Shown: piece after piece, positions 30,101 through 43,100 of the stretch
Position numbering within the stretch: position 1 is the stretch's first letter
Layout of the letters: every line of letters begins with the position of its first letter
DNA from: Nyssa sinensis
Taxonomy: Eukaryota; Streptophyta; Magnoliopsida; Cornales; Nyssaceae
Direction of reading: 5' to 3'
DNA: 64,000 bases
Assembly: GCA_008638375.1 (NCBI GenBank)
Contig: CM018041.1
Span: forward strand, 6,377,501-6,441,500
Program-made: the position numbers and the translations under genes
The notes under the pieces: model-generated
Seen by the model: the letters and a program-made list of their open reading frames with translations, nothing else
Told to the model about the DNA's origin: nothing
The model's database searches: none

Positions 30101-33100
30101 GCTGATAGATAACGATAATTAGCTTGACTTGTTTGCTATGAAGCACGGACACTATTTTAACTCACGTGTCCGCGTCAGACATTGACACTCTCGGACACAT
30201 CCCTGGACTGGTGTCCGGATACTTGAATCATGGATGTTGATGATTAAATGAAAAAGTTCTTTAATTTTTATTTAATGACTTTGTTGTTTTGATAACTTAA
30301 TAATATTTTTTAAATTTGTGTGTTTCTGTACCAATTTTAATTAAAATAACATTAGATTTTTATTATATGGTCATATAAAAAATTTATATATATATTTTTT
30401 TGATATTCAATGTGTCTGTGTCTTACTTTTTTGAGAAATAACGTATCTACGTATTCGTGTCGTGTCGTATCCTTATCCCGTGTCCGTATCTGTGCTTCTT
30501 AGCTTATTTGTATTAAACAATAGCAACTTCTAAGCTTTTATATTAAAAATAAATAAATAAAGAGGCATAATTGATGGAAACTTTGAAGTGATTGTCTTCT
30601 TTGTTGTCTACTACTTTGACCACAGATTCGGAGAAGCATGGCCAAACTTGAGCTCTACCGGAAGTTTACCAATTCCCTAGCAGTATCGGTGCTGCTCTCT
30701 GTTGCATGGATTGGCTATGAGGTAGTATTCTGTTTCTTTTCCCCGTTCTCAACTGACAGTATTTCAATGAACCAATAAAACCATGATAGTTTAAACACTA
30801 GTATTGGTATGCATGTCAAGCCACCTTGTTTTCAAAACTTTCACTTTGCACATTCCCAAGAGACAAAGCTCACAAATGTTCACAAAATGAAATAATATAC
30901 TCACTACTAAGGTATACTGCTTTGGATGATCTGGCTCTAAATATTCACTACTTCCCAGGTCTTTGGAACAGTCACTTTTAATGAGTTTTCAGATCTACTG
31001 CTGTTGAACTTCTTTTTCCCCTTATCAAATGCAGTATCATTCTAACTGGATACTTGTAATAACACTCCTCTAATTATGCTGATTCAGTTGTACTTTAATG
31101 CAACTGATCCATTGAGTGAATGGTGGCAAAGAGCCTGGATCATCCCTGCTTTCTGGACTTTGCTGGCATACTTACTCTTAGTGGTGATATGTGTTCTCTG
31201 GGCTCCTTCACATAACCCAACTAGGTATGCTCCGGAACATCGATCCTTTTCTTTTCTTTTTGGACTTCTACTTGTTGCACTTGTTTCAGATGGCATTTGC
31301 TTCTTTTGTAACCATTGGGTGATTGATAAGAATTTTTTTTTTTTTGATAAGTAAGAAGTATATATAAAGATACCCAAGAAGGGAAACAAGGGCATCTTTG
31401 GTTAGTAGATGCTACCTTCGCAAGAAAGATGAAGAAAGAGTGGATCACGCTCTCATTCACTGTCATGTCTCATGGAGCTGTTGGAACCTAGTTTTTGTCA
31501 TGTTTGGTTTCTTTTGGGTCATGCCCGGCTCCGTCAAAGACCTTTTGTTAGCATGGGAAGGGTGTATCCTTCCTAAAGATATCAAGAGAATTTGGAGATT
31601 GGCCCCCATTTGCCTCTTGTGGTGCCTCTGGACCAAGAGAAACAACCGTGTTTTTGAAGATCGGGAGCTTACCACTCCCTATCTTAAAGATTCCTTTTTG
31701 CGTTTATTATTTTTTTGGGTTAAAGAAGCTTTTCCTGTAAATGTTTCTTTTTTTGTTAACTTTTTGGGGTCTTTAAGGCCGTTGTAAATCTCTTAAAGGT
31801 TTTTGCCCTTTGCCCGTCTTGGGCTTCTTAATATATACCTTTTACTTATCAAAAAAAAAAAGGGCAACAAGGGCAAAAACTTCAAAAAGCTTTACATCGG
31901 TCTTAAAGACCCCAAGAAATCAACAAAAGAAGAGACATTTACAGGGAAAGAAAAAATAATAAACGCAAAAAGGCATCTTTAAGATAAGGAGTAGGAAGCT
32001 CCCGATCTTCAAAGACACAATTGTTCCTTTCAATCCAAAGGCACCACAAAAGGCAAATTGGAGCCAGTCTCCAAATCTTCTTAATCTCTTTTGAAAGGAT
32101 GCACCCTTACCAAGCCAACAGAAGGTCTTTGACGAAACCTGATATAACCCAGGAGAGGCCGAACATGGCAAGAATAAAGTTCCAGCAAGCTCCAAGAAAC
32201 TTGACAGTGGATGAGAACGTAATCCACCATTTTCTCGTCATTCTTGCAAAAATAGCATCTACTAACCAAAAAAAAACCTCTTTTCTTCATATTTTCTGTA
32301 GTTAAAATAGTCTTCCAAGAAGCTTCCCAAGGTAATTGATAAGAATTGTATATGTTAAGAAATCATTGAGGATGGTTGAATCTATTCTTCCAAAGGAACT
32401 TAAATCATAAGTGACCATTCATGAATATGTTTAGCAAACAAAGCATTCAATGCTTTCACGTGAGAGTGGAAAGTATAAATTTACAAAAATAACCTCCTTT
32501 CACATTGATTAGAATATTCACAATAAATTGAGAGAAAATGATGATTTGAAATTTTAATAATACATAACCAAAAAGGAAAGGAGGACTCTTAGAGCAGATT
32601 ATTTTGTTTGTTGGTCGTATGTCTCAAGTGGTGGTACTTCTATTTTTCCCGCTACTTAATTTGTGCCATGCAGAAATAAAGGATGAAGTGCAAATGTTTG
32701 TACTGCTCATATAACTGATAAAAAAAATGTTTGTATATGGCTCATAAAATTGGTGTTTTCAGTCAGAGCTCCAAAGGGATCAAGAAGGAGGGGGGGGGGG
32801 GGGGGGGTGCGGGGGGCTCCAACTGAACAGAGACCATAAGGGGCCATGCCACCCCAGCAGAACTTTCTTGAACAAGAGCCACCAGCCCTGGTGGACAGGC
32901 TCTTCAAAGCCTGTGAGTCCAATAGAAATTGAGAAGCTGTGTGTGATCTGCAAATCAGTCTGCACAATAGTTCCCTTGCCTCTTATGTTTGGTGAACCTC
33001 ACATTGCAAATTCTGGTCGATCAGCTTTTGGAAAGCCTTCATCAGGTCCAACTGGGGATGATAGCTCTAACTCTCTTCCAGATTATTTCAATGGCAAGCT

Positions 33101-33907
33101 CAGAATAATATTCCGCTTGCATTCCTTAGCACATATCCTCTTCTCAACTTAAATTCTGTATTATTTTTTATGGCATCTTAATAGGCTTTTTGATGAAGTT
33201 TGAAGTAGGTGGTCTGGTAGAAGGTGATTTTTGAGGGAAAAGCATAGATCTCACTTATTTGTAGTAAAGTATGTTATCCTAGCTATATAGCACCGACATA
33301 GATGTGATACGACGTGGATACACCTACACAGAAAATCCTAAAAAAGTTAGGGACACGACAATATATAGATTTTAGTTTAAATTTATATGCATCTATTATA
33401 TTGGGAAAGTATGCAACTTCAATTAGTTTTCTAAATTAGAGGGGCTCTAAATTAACGATTGCGTTACAGATGTTTCAAGGCACTTTTAAGGTTTTGTTAA
33501 ATATTGGAGAAAACATAGATTGCTGGACTTGGAAACGTTTCCATCATTCACTGGCATTCTGAATCATAACTTTTTGTTGTGTTTTAAGTTTGATTAATTT
33601 ATTTCTATAGAAAATCATGATGGCAAGCTTGGAGCTGGTTCTAATCCTTGCCACAGTGGAGAAAAAATCATTATCTTGATCATTGTTAATTCATGTTACT
33701 TTATTTGATGTTGGTCCATGCAGATTCGCATACTCAGAGGAGATGGGTGATGACCTTGAGGAGGAGGGTATCTCGCTGACTGGCAGCGGAGTAAAGGTGG
33801 CCGGAGATTTAGCAACTAAGGTGGAAAGAAAGGAAAGGAAGGTGTCACTTGCCACAGATCATGTGTTTGGGCTCGGAGAAGATCTTGAGGAGGACAAGAG
33901 AGAATGA
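27160..33907 (+). CDS. TMEM87/GPR107-type seven-transmembrane Golgi protein, complete
   Basis: Lung seven-transmembrane receptor family. Plant homologues are Golgi or endomembrane proteins; the biochemical role is unsettled. Exons: 27160-27404, 28895-29828, 30626-30721, 31088-31224, 33724-33907 (1596 nt, 531 aa), all GT-AG and in phase, stop TGA. Visible order: hydrophobic signal segment (residues about 14-30), luminal domain to about 222 with paired cysteines (132/133, 143, 196) and the conserved FFFHGGSEGLYAS (about 50-62), then seven hydrophobic helices at about 226-247, 261-283, 291-318, 330-350, 363-385, 404-426 and 442-462, and a cytosolic acidic tail ending EEDKRE. Known plant members are about 500 residues, in agreement. 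The second ATG (27190, M11) is an alternative start that places the signal peptide nearer the N-terminus. The last intron (31225-33723) contains nested LINEs. It is convergent with the gene at 35313. Confidence 0.93.
30140..30505 (+). repeat. ggacac-family repeat with inverted ends
   Basis: The left end gctatgaagcacggacact and the right end gtgtccgtatctgtgcttct, whose reverse complement is agaagcacagatacggacac, are imperfect inverted repeats. The arms are rich in ggacac/gtgtcc and the core is AT-rich. It lies in the TMEM87 intron 29829-30625. A minus-strand copy is at 38562-39114. It looks like a MITE; the class is not known to me. Confidence 0.65.
31335..32330 (-). mobile_element. LINE fragment interrupted by a second LINE; 17-bp target-site duplication
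   Basis: The T run and gataagtaag at 31335-31356 start a minus-strand LINE tail; it resumes after the nested insertion at 31876 and continues to 32330 with the C-terminal and zinc-knuckle segments in broken frames (RCYFCKNDEKMVDYVLIHC, about 32205-32265). The flanks ggtgattgataagaatt (31318-31334) and ggtaattgataagaatt (32331-32347) match at 16 of 17 positions. It lies in the last intron of the TMEM87-type gene. Confidence 0.88.
31395..31859 (+). mobile_element. Nested 5'-truncated LINE inside the LINE at 31335-32330
   Basis: The plus strand encodes an open zf-RVT C-terminus (residues RCYLRKKDEERVDHALIHC onward, 31398-31787) with the second zinc-knuckle cysteine changed to arginine, then a 3' UTR and cttatcaaaaaaaaaa. 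It is bounded by aagggaaacaagggca (31379-31394) and aagggcaacaagggca (31860-31875), a 16-bp duplication with one mismatch made from host-LINE sequence. This shows it inserted second, in opposite orientation. Confidence 0.88.
32700..33170. other. GC-richer intronic island with a G run and a short open frame
   Basis: Within the last TMEM87 intron, a run of 18 or more G at about 32788-32807 is followed by unique, non-LINE sequence with an open plus-strand frame at 32868-33152. Its translation includes IVPLPLMFGEPHIANSGRSA and a Gly/Ser-rich stretch. No family was recognised. It could be a captured gene fragment or chance. Confidence 0.35.
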
Positions 33908-35312
33908 TGCACCCTTGTATTCTGTGGAATCAATAGCTTTGCACATGGATTTAGGAATTTACTGGACTTATGGCAAATTAACAGCCCAAAATTTAGCCTC
34001 TTCCAACATGGTCCTTCAAGGTTTCTCTTTTGCAAGTGGGTGAGAAGCAAAAAGAGATTATTGGGTGGATTCTTTGGCAGAAAAGATGTAGTTGATGAAT
34101 AGTTAAAAGAGGATGAAATCTCAAGGGGGCTTTTCCTCTAAAGGCCAAGGGACATGATCATGTACTGAAGTCAAATCAATTCTAATTCTTTCCCTCTTTA
34201 TTATCTTTAGTATGCAAAAGAAAAGAATAGTATATCAGCTGATCTGATTTGCCAATCTCTATTCAACCATCAATGATTGTCAGGTTTCCTCTAAGATCTT
34301 CCATGTTTTTGTTCTTAATCATGGAATGGATGGGCCCTATTATTTGGATTTTAGCAATGCATTTTCATTCGCTATGTTAGTTGATCACGAGACAAGATGC
34401 ATTTTGAGTAGCATCATGTTTGATACAATAAAATGGGCATTTCAAGAATGATTCGTTCTAACTTTTTCATTCCTTATTATTGCTTGATAGAATTGGAAAT
34501 GCCTATTTCATAGAATGGACATTCCGTTAAAAATCATTCACAGCATTTCTTTAACCGAGATAAGTAATTATTATTCTACTTCATGTCAATTCTATTCTAT
34601 TTCCTATTCCTCTCCCCTTTAGAGAAGATATATTTTCCTCCTGGGTCTCAAAAATACTCCACACCTTCAAGATAACCTCATTTCCTTTCCATGTTACTCC
34701 TAAGATATATTTTTTGCCTTAGGCTTCAGTTTGTTTAGGTTTTCAAAAAAGATTTTTAATTTCAAAACGCGAGATACACGTTTGACAAGCTATTCATTTT
34801 AATTTTTTTTAATTTTTTTTAATTTTTTAAAATTTAGATTATCATATCCAAATGTATTTTCACAATTTTTAAAAAATTAATTACAAAATTAAAAAAAAAA
34901 ATTGCAAAAAATTATAATGGCAGGTCTCTGCAAATCTAAAGCATTTGGTGCATCCAAAGAGCTAATCATTAAACCATGTCATCAGAAGGATGTTACCAAA
35001 GACAATACCAGCTTTGATGCACAAGAATTGGTAATTCCCTTTCATTGACATATCCACTCATTTCAAATTTCCCTGTACTGACCAAATTATCATTTCTCTG
35101 ATTTACATAATAGTTCTCCTAAGCAAGATTAAGAGATTGTAAAGTTTGCAGGACTACCAGAAAGAGAGAAAAAGGAAAAAGGGGGGGGGGGGGGGGGAGT
35201 TGTCAACTGTATATTGACACCTGTGTTTGTTGATGCAGCTTGGTGAGATAATTTTGCATCTACAGTGTTTCACCCTTGAGGAATTAATTTCTTCTTCACA
35301 ATATTCTATTTC
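33908..35312. other. Convergent 3' region between the TMEM87-type and SFD1-type genes
   Basis: This holds the TMEM87 3' UTR, with a candidate AATAAA polyadenylation signal at 34427-34432, then AT-rich DNA and the 3' flank of the minus-strand gene. A G run at 35181-35197 lies about 115 bp past the SFD1-type stop codon. No other gene is seen. Confidence 0.65.
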
Positions 35313-38300
35313 TCACACTTCTTCAACCTAGAATCACAAAATACGTTTTTTTCACAATTAGTTAGTTGTCAATAAAATTCAAAATTTTATCCCGGTAAAT
35401 TGTAAAGTCCTCTAAAGAAATGGAAAAAGGCATAATCCGTTCCCCTAGACTTGTGAACTTCAGGAGAAATAGAGCCCAAAGAAAATATAGTTGAAAATGA
35501 CTTCAAGCGGTATTAGAATGACCTGAGGAAGGTTCATCAACTCAAGAACAGCTTTCTTTGGAGTGAGTTCATTGTCAATGATCCGAGCAACTGCTGTCAA
35601 AACTGGCATTTTGACGTTATATTTCTGGGCCAATGCAATCACAGCTCCGGCTGTTGACACGCCTTCAGCCACCTACAAAATCCTGGCCATTAAGTAACCA
35701 TATAAATTAGCAAAGGTTTAAAATAGTTGCACAAAAGATTTTCAAGGACCTGATTCATGGAAGTTAGTATGTCATCAAGTTTTTCTCCTGATCCAAGACG
35801 AACTCCAACTGTTCTGTTTCTTGAAAGATTCACAAAACATGTAAGCATAATATCTCCAGTTCCCGATAAACCAGTTATTGTTGTCGACTTTGCACCCATC
35901 TTGATTGGGAAGAGAACAGAAAAAATGAGTATTCGAAGCACAATAAAAGATAATAAAAAAAACAAGCTGGAGAATAAATATCAAGCTAAAATAACCAAAT
36001 CAGGGCCACAAAAGCCAAAATAACCAACTCACATCCACAAAACAAATGGAGCACCTAAAGAAAATAAGGTAAGGTTAAGGCCAAGGTCAAGGACTCAAGA
36101 ATTAGTTATTGAAGTTGGACATCACTGGGGGAATTTTAAGAATATATTCTCTATGGTAGAGGTAGTCCACAGAGTAGTTGCTATACCCAATACTAGTGAG
36201 AAAGCATATGTTTATGCCCAGTCAAATTGCTTCAGTGTTACCTACAAATAAAGTCTTCAACTTCTGCCAAATTTTTATAATAAGCAAAAACTAGTAGCTG
36301 CACAAATCTCCCACACCTACTAATTTGACTAAAAGTGCAGGAAGTAAAATCTAATAATTCTAATTTTCCCACCGATCAAAAAATAATAATAATAATAATT
36401 TTCCCCAAGGTGAATGATACGCTAGCATGTTAAACAAAAAATTATGCAAAGAATTGGCTTGTCGAATAAAATAAAATCGTGTTTTAGGTGTAAAGGATAC
36501 CTTTGTTGCTAACCATCGTATCTCGGAACAACCTTGTGCAACGAGGGCTGCCATAGAATTATTACCAAGATTCATCCCTTCGACAATCCCTGCTGCTATT
36601 GCAAGTACATTCTTTAGAGCACCTGCAATTTCAACCCCTGTAACATCACTGTAGTGTAGTATCAGAGCTTACAAATTGAGCATGTGAACTAAAAACCCAT
36701 TCATATGGTTTTCGACTCTCAAAAGACAAAACTACAAGGATTTATGGCACACGCACACACACAAAAGATAGTACCATTATAGATTCATAACAAAATTTAA
36801 TTGATTTATAGGATTTGGAGGAGATCCTATACCTTGATGTGTTGATTCTCAGATTTCTAGAAGCTAGAAGCTGCTGAACGGCATTTGCAAGTTTTTTGTC
36901 CTTTGATGCCACCACCATTGCTACAGAAAATACAAAGCAGGCACATGAAAAATAATTCTAGTAACTCTGAACCATGAACGAGATGAAAACATAGTTCCTA
37001 GCAAGTTACAGTTTTCTTAAAAAAAATGCAAGAACCTGTAGGCAATTTGTTCATTAATTCCAATGCAAACGAAGGCCCTGATAATACAATATAAGGCTGG
37101 CGAGGATTCCTCAGTGCTTGGGGAATTATTTGAGACATCATCCTTAATGTATTGAGCTCTAAACCTTTACTGAGGGATATGAATGGCAAGCCTGGATCAA
37201 CATAATCTGCAATATCCTCCAGAAAAGATGAGCTGAACTGCAATAAGATAACAATAAGATAGATTGCATGAAGGCAGTGCCCCTGTCTTGTTCATAATGT
37301 CATAGTAGACGATATAGGTTACATTTACCACTGCAAGGACAATATGATGTGATAAAATGTAATAGAAAATCATCAAGTTCAAAATATTTCCCAGTCAACT
37401 CAAGACAGAATTGAGGAAGACACTTTTTTTTCCAGCTACTCTAGGTAAAAGAAGGCTAGTTAAGAGACCTGCACAGGTACAGCATGGAGGCAAAAGTCCG
37501 CTCCAAGCAAAGCAGCTTTGGCATCCATTGTTGCAATAACATTTTCTGGTAGCTTGTATTCTGGGAAATACTTACTGAGAACAAAAAACATTGAAAAATG
37601 GAAAGCAGATGAGGAAATCCCTAAAGGATTAAAAAGGAAACAGAAAAAAATTAAAACTGGAAATATACGTGCTTGTGCATATGAGATTACTACCTTGCTA
37701 AGACTACAAATGGAACAAGTCAACAAAAGTTAAAAATTATGTTGTCATGTTTCACTGATTATGTAGAAAGATAGCGTTAAAGAAGTGATGAAAGTGGAAC
37801 CCACCAATTAAAGTTGTTCTCATTAATCGAGTCACAAACTTGTGGATCGCGTACAAGCATGTTAACTTCTAGTTGAGCCTTTCTATCTGCAACATGAGCA
37901 GCCATTGCTGTTCCAAAAGATCCACCTCCAAGCACCACCACCTAAAGACAGAAAAATTAATAATATTAGAAGAAAAATTAATAATATTAGAAGTATGGCA
38001 TAATTGTAATGGAATATAATTTAACAGAAACAATGATTAATTTAAAGGTTTCTTAATATTGCTGGAAAATCAACATAATATAGAGATATACCACAATAAG
38101 AATTCCACTTTCTTTATCTGGTTACCAACTTTTTTGTTATGAAGGTAAAGGACTTCACATACCTTGCCAATACCAAATAAGATTAGAACATAACAGAACA
38201 TGCATGAAGACCGAGTTGAATGGACATTGACCAAAAATTGGTCTAACAAATTGCAAAAAATTACCAAATAGTAAAAAGTAATTATATTCTCACAACATCA

Positions 38301-40123
38301 GACTAAATCTAATCTGGTTCTGAATTTTTTTCTTTTTCTACGAGTATCAAAATTCACTAACAAACTTCAAAAGAGGATAACAACCCAAGTTGTACACACA
38401 GCATATACAAGAGTAATGCCAAAAGGAAGAAAAGAAAATTCATGTGACCAAATATGGATTCACACTCAACTGGACAGGGCACTCCAAAAATTGCTCCTCA
38501 ACTTAAAAATATAAATATCAAGTCCTGGAAAGATCTATGACTCCCATGCCAGTTTTAAGAAATAAAGATATGGATACGGGACACGGATATGACACGACAC
38601 AGACATGCAAACACGTTATTTATAAAAAAAGTAGGACACGGACACGGACATGGACACGTCAGAGACACGTTAAATATATATAAAGTTTTTATATTTTTTA
38701 TATAACCATATAATAAAAACCTACTTATCAAAAAAATAATAATAATAATAATAAAAATTTGATTAGAGTGAGTTGAATTGTCAGAGACATGGACACGGAC
38801 ACGTCAAAGACACGTTGAATATGTATAAAGTTTTTATATTTTTTATATGACCATATAATAAAAACTTACTTATCAAAAAATAATAATAAAAAAAAAAATA
38901 ATAAAAACTTAATGTTATTGCAATTAAAATTAGTATAAAAACACACAAATCACAAAAATATTATTAAAATATTAAAATAACAAAGTCATTAAATAAAAAA
39001 TTAAAGATCTTCTTCATTTAATCATCAACATCAACGATTCAAGTGTCCAACACATGTTCGGGAAGTGTCCGATGCAGGTAAGTGAACCAAAATAGAGTGT
39101 CCGTGTTTCATAGCATACCATACATCATGCTAGAATTCATCATTTTCATTGTCCGTAATTAAGAAATGGAGTTCTTAAATAACTTCTCCCAAACCTTCCT
39201 TGATCTCCTCCATGCACCCACATCATATGAAATGTTCACTTCAAGCGTCGTCCATTTACCTATTCCTCCCCACATTATAGAGCCTTTTGTCAAATGCTAT
39301 CCCTCTTACAAGCAAATGCACCTGACTAGACTCCCTCTTTCTTTGGAACCACCATCCTTAATTTGAGTGCAACTGTGCAACTCACCGTTCAATGCACCAA
39401 GTGATACTTGATATCCTCCTCCACCCCTCCCCAAAGGAAACCATGTTGCAACTCTTCCAACCTTTTTTCCACCAATGAGGGAATCTAAAACGGAATTAAA
39501 AAATAAGTAGAGGACCTCAAGAGAATGCTCTTGATTAGAGTGAGTTGAATTGTAATCCCTTTAAAAAGGTATTACTTCCTCTATCCCAATTTTAGAGTCC
39601 CATATTTTTTTTGTAATGTCCCAAAGGGTAAGTCTATTTAAAAAGTCAAAAGTATTATAAAGTTCTTAAATTATGCTTTATCAATTTGATGTGAATGTAA
39701 TAATTAATGTGAAATGAGCTTAATTTTGTATGTTTGCACTTTTCTCCCAAGTATGAAAGCATAAATACTTGTCTTCTTAAAAAGTTGGTTTTCCCAAAAG
39801 AGACTCTTAAGTGGGACCAAGGGAGTATCTCTTCCACCTCGCCAATTGCTTTTTGAATCTCTCAATAATTAAGCCGCGAGCTACTTTGGTTTTGAATGTC
39901 AAACCTAATGGCAAGCCCAAGTGAAAAGATGGCAATGAGATACTCTCCATCACCACATCGAGGTAACCAAGGTTCTTCACCTTGCCAACTGGATAACTTT
40001 CGATTCCCACATCGACAACCTTGAAAAAAAGTAATAACTGGGTTCGACTCCTCATTATGAACTTTGATACCGGAGCATCACACAACAAAGATTTACCAAC
40101 GAAGGAAAGAAGTAGTTTATGTG

Positions 40124-40161
<38 letters not shown>

Positions 40162-43100
40162 AAGAAGTCTTTGTGGTGGTGGTATGACACAATTTTAAAA
40201 CTATTGGTTTGCTGTGCACTTATGCATCTTATCCTCTATTTAGTCTTTTCCAAGCTGTTGTCTAGACTGACCACATCACTCCCTTATTTTAATAAGGCAC
40301 CTTACCTCTAGTTATATGCAGTACCTTCACCCCATGTAGCATCTATTTTAGTTTATGTCATTAACTTGTATTTGGGATGATGACAAGCACAATTTAATTT
40401 ATCTGACGTTACTTTTTTTTTTGGTTACGTATTAGAGTTATGTGTTACTAAGTTGTGTGTGCATGCACAATTATGTATATATAAATTTTCAAAATCAAAC
40501 TTGTTCGTTACCACATTGTTTTCATTTTTTTAAAGTGAGAGAGTTTATTTAAAAAATATTTTGGTTGCTTATTCATTCATACAAAGCAATTGATTGGACT
40601 TGCAAATTCCAAATAGGGGCTATGAAGGCAATCAACAATTTTCAGTTTTGCAGAACACACTTTACTTCGAAAGTTTACAGCCAACATAATGTTAGTCTCG
40701 TAACTCATGATTTTTTGAGAGACTTAATTTTTTCCCTTTTTTTTCTTCATACCTTATATGAATTGATTACTTTTTTATTTTTTATGGTGGACATATCAGT
40801 GTTATAGATATAGAAATTCATTTAAGTGAGAGAAAAAGAAATAAATTTTGGTTGAAAAAGAAAAGTTTGAGTATTCCAATGAAGCTCTATTGGATAAATG
40901 ATAGTGAACTATGAAGCATGGATATGGATATTAAATATGGATATGCCACCATATAAATACGTTAATACGAAACATTCTAAAAAAGATAGTATATAGATAT
41001 GTAGAGGACATGGTAAACACGTGTTCATGTGCATGTGTATTTGCATACGAATATATAAAATTAAAAAATAATTGTTTGTTACAATTTATGCACATATTTT
41101 TACAAACAACTTTTTTCTTTTAGAATCTATTTGATTTATTAAGTTCCTAATTTATAGTATTAAAATTCATGTGAGAAGAAGGGTAGTTATGTTGCATGGA
41201 CAATGATTTGGGACCATATTTAACATGATTTACCCTCATATTTCAGTTCTTCTTCTCCAGGAAAAGGAAATAATTCAAGTATTTGAAACTTCAAGGAGTA
41301 TCAATATTTGATATGGATACAATACTGATACAGTGACCTTATAAAAGTATTCATGCTTCATAGGTGGTGGACATATAAGGGTTAGGGGCTGCTTATTGAG
41401 GAAAATGGTGGAAACTAAATACAGATTGGGGAAAATTGTGTATAATATAACTTAGAAGCTTGTATGGAGTTGGGCTATCGAAAGGTACCAAAAATGACGA
41501 GCAAAAATTCTTAGAAAGGGTTGGGACGAATTCTTCAAGCATCCCCATTTCATATTGGGGGAGCAGTGGAGGGTTAGTGTTTGGAATGATATTTGGTGTG
41601 AGATGATGTTCTAGCATCGCTTGTCCTCAGATTTGTTGGGATTGCTATGGCTTAAGGTGTGATCACTGATCATGGCTGATTATTTGCGATTAGGCAGGGA
41701 TAGTTTCTAGTGGGAGATTCCATTTTAGAGGGCAGTCAAAGATTGGGAGATACACGCCATAATAGATTTATAAGAAATTCTTTATAGCAAGGGTAGCCAA
41801 GTGGGAGGTTGTTGTGAGATGGGTTGCATTTGAGGAATGGAAGGTTTAGAGTCCTTTTGTAAGGCTCTTGTTGTTGCTTGTTCAGGATCCTACCCTTGGA
41901 GGGGAATGGGCGCTAAAATTCATTCTAAGGTGGTGTTTTTTGCTCAGTTGGGCTTTGTAGGCAGCTAACGATAAACTTTGACTAATATAAATTAGAAGAG
42001 TAAGTGCGAAAAAGTAGAGGAGTCAATCGATCCATTCTTTAACCATTGTGATGTGGCTAGGGGGCATTAGCGATGTCTCTATTTGGCTGTTCTGCAGAGA
42101 AAGTGGCAGACTTGTTTGAGTTGGAGGGGTGGTAGAGTGGCCCTTAGCTGGGGAGTTATTTGGAGAGATCCCCCACTTCATCTTCTATGGTGGATTTGGA
42201 GGGAGTGGAGGTTTGTCTCCTATGATGTATTTAAAGGGAGTGGAGAGATTTCATTGGAAGTTTGTTTTCCTTAGCCACTCCCGACTGTGGTTGATAACAA
42301 AGTTTCACATGTAGATTATCAAAGGATAAAAGGATATTCAATACATTGAAACATATAGATTAAAAGAATGTTGAAATGATTGGGAGAATCAGGCAGCAGT
42401 GGAGTTCTTAGAGTTGATTTAGAAAACGGAAACTGGGAGAGGAAGTGGATGATATTATTTGGAGGATATTGAAGATAGAAAATTTTGCAATGAAGTTTTT
42501 TTGTGATGTACTGATGAGTTCTTTGGGGATTTCATTTCCTTGGAAAGCAAAAATTGCTTTCAATGTAGCATTTTCTATAGAACAGCACAGCAGATCATCA
42601 AGATTTTTTACAATAGATAATTTGAATGTGAGGAGTAAATTTATTCCCAATTGGTGTTGTACATGTAAAAAAGATGGAGAGTTGGTGGATCAACTTCTCA
42701 TCTACTACAAACTGGTTAGGAAGGTGTGGTTATGTTAGCTGATATTGTTTGGAGCTTCATGTGTTTCCCAAATTGGGTTTGATCTTTTTCAGTTGGCGGG
42801 GAGGTATCAAGACTAGGAAACAGGAGGGTTTGGATGGTGGCTCCATTATGTCTCATGTAGTATCCTCCATTATGTCTCATGTAGTATCCATGGGAAGAGT
42901 GGAATTTGCATTACTTTGATGGGGTTGAAGAGCCTATTCATTAATTACAAGTTTTAACTAGAGTTTTGGAAGTATTTCATAGCTGAATTACAGGAAGATG
43001 AATCCTTCCATTTAAGCAATTCTTGGATTTGATAACATGGATTCTTTTCTATCTTCGCATAGTAGTATAGTTTTTCCCTTGTAAACTTCCTATGTACAGG

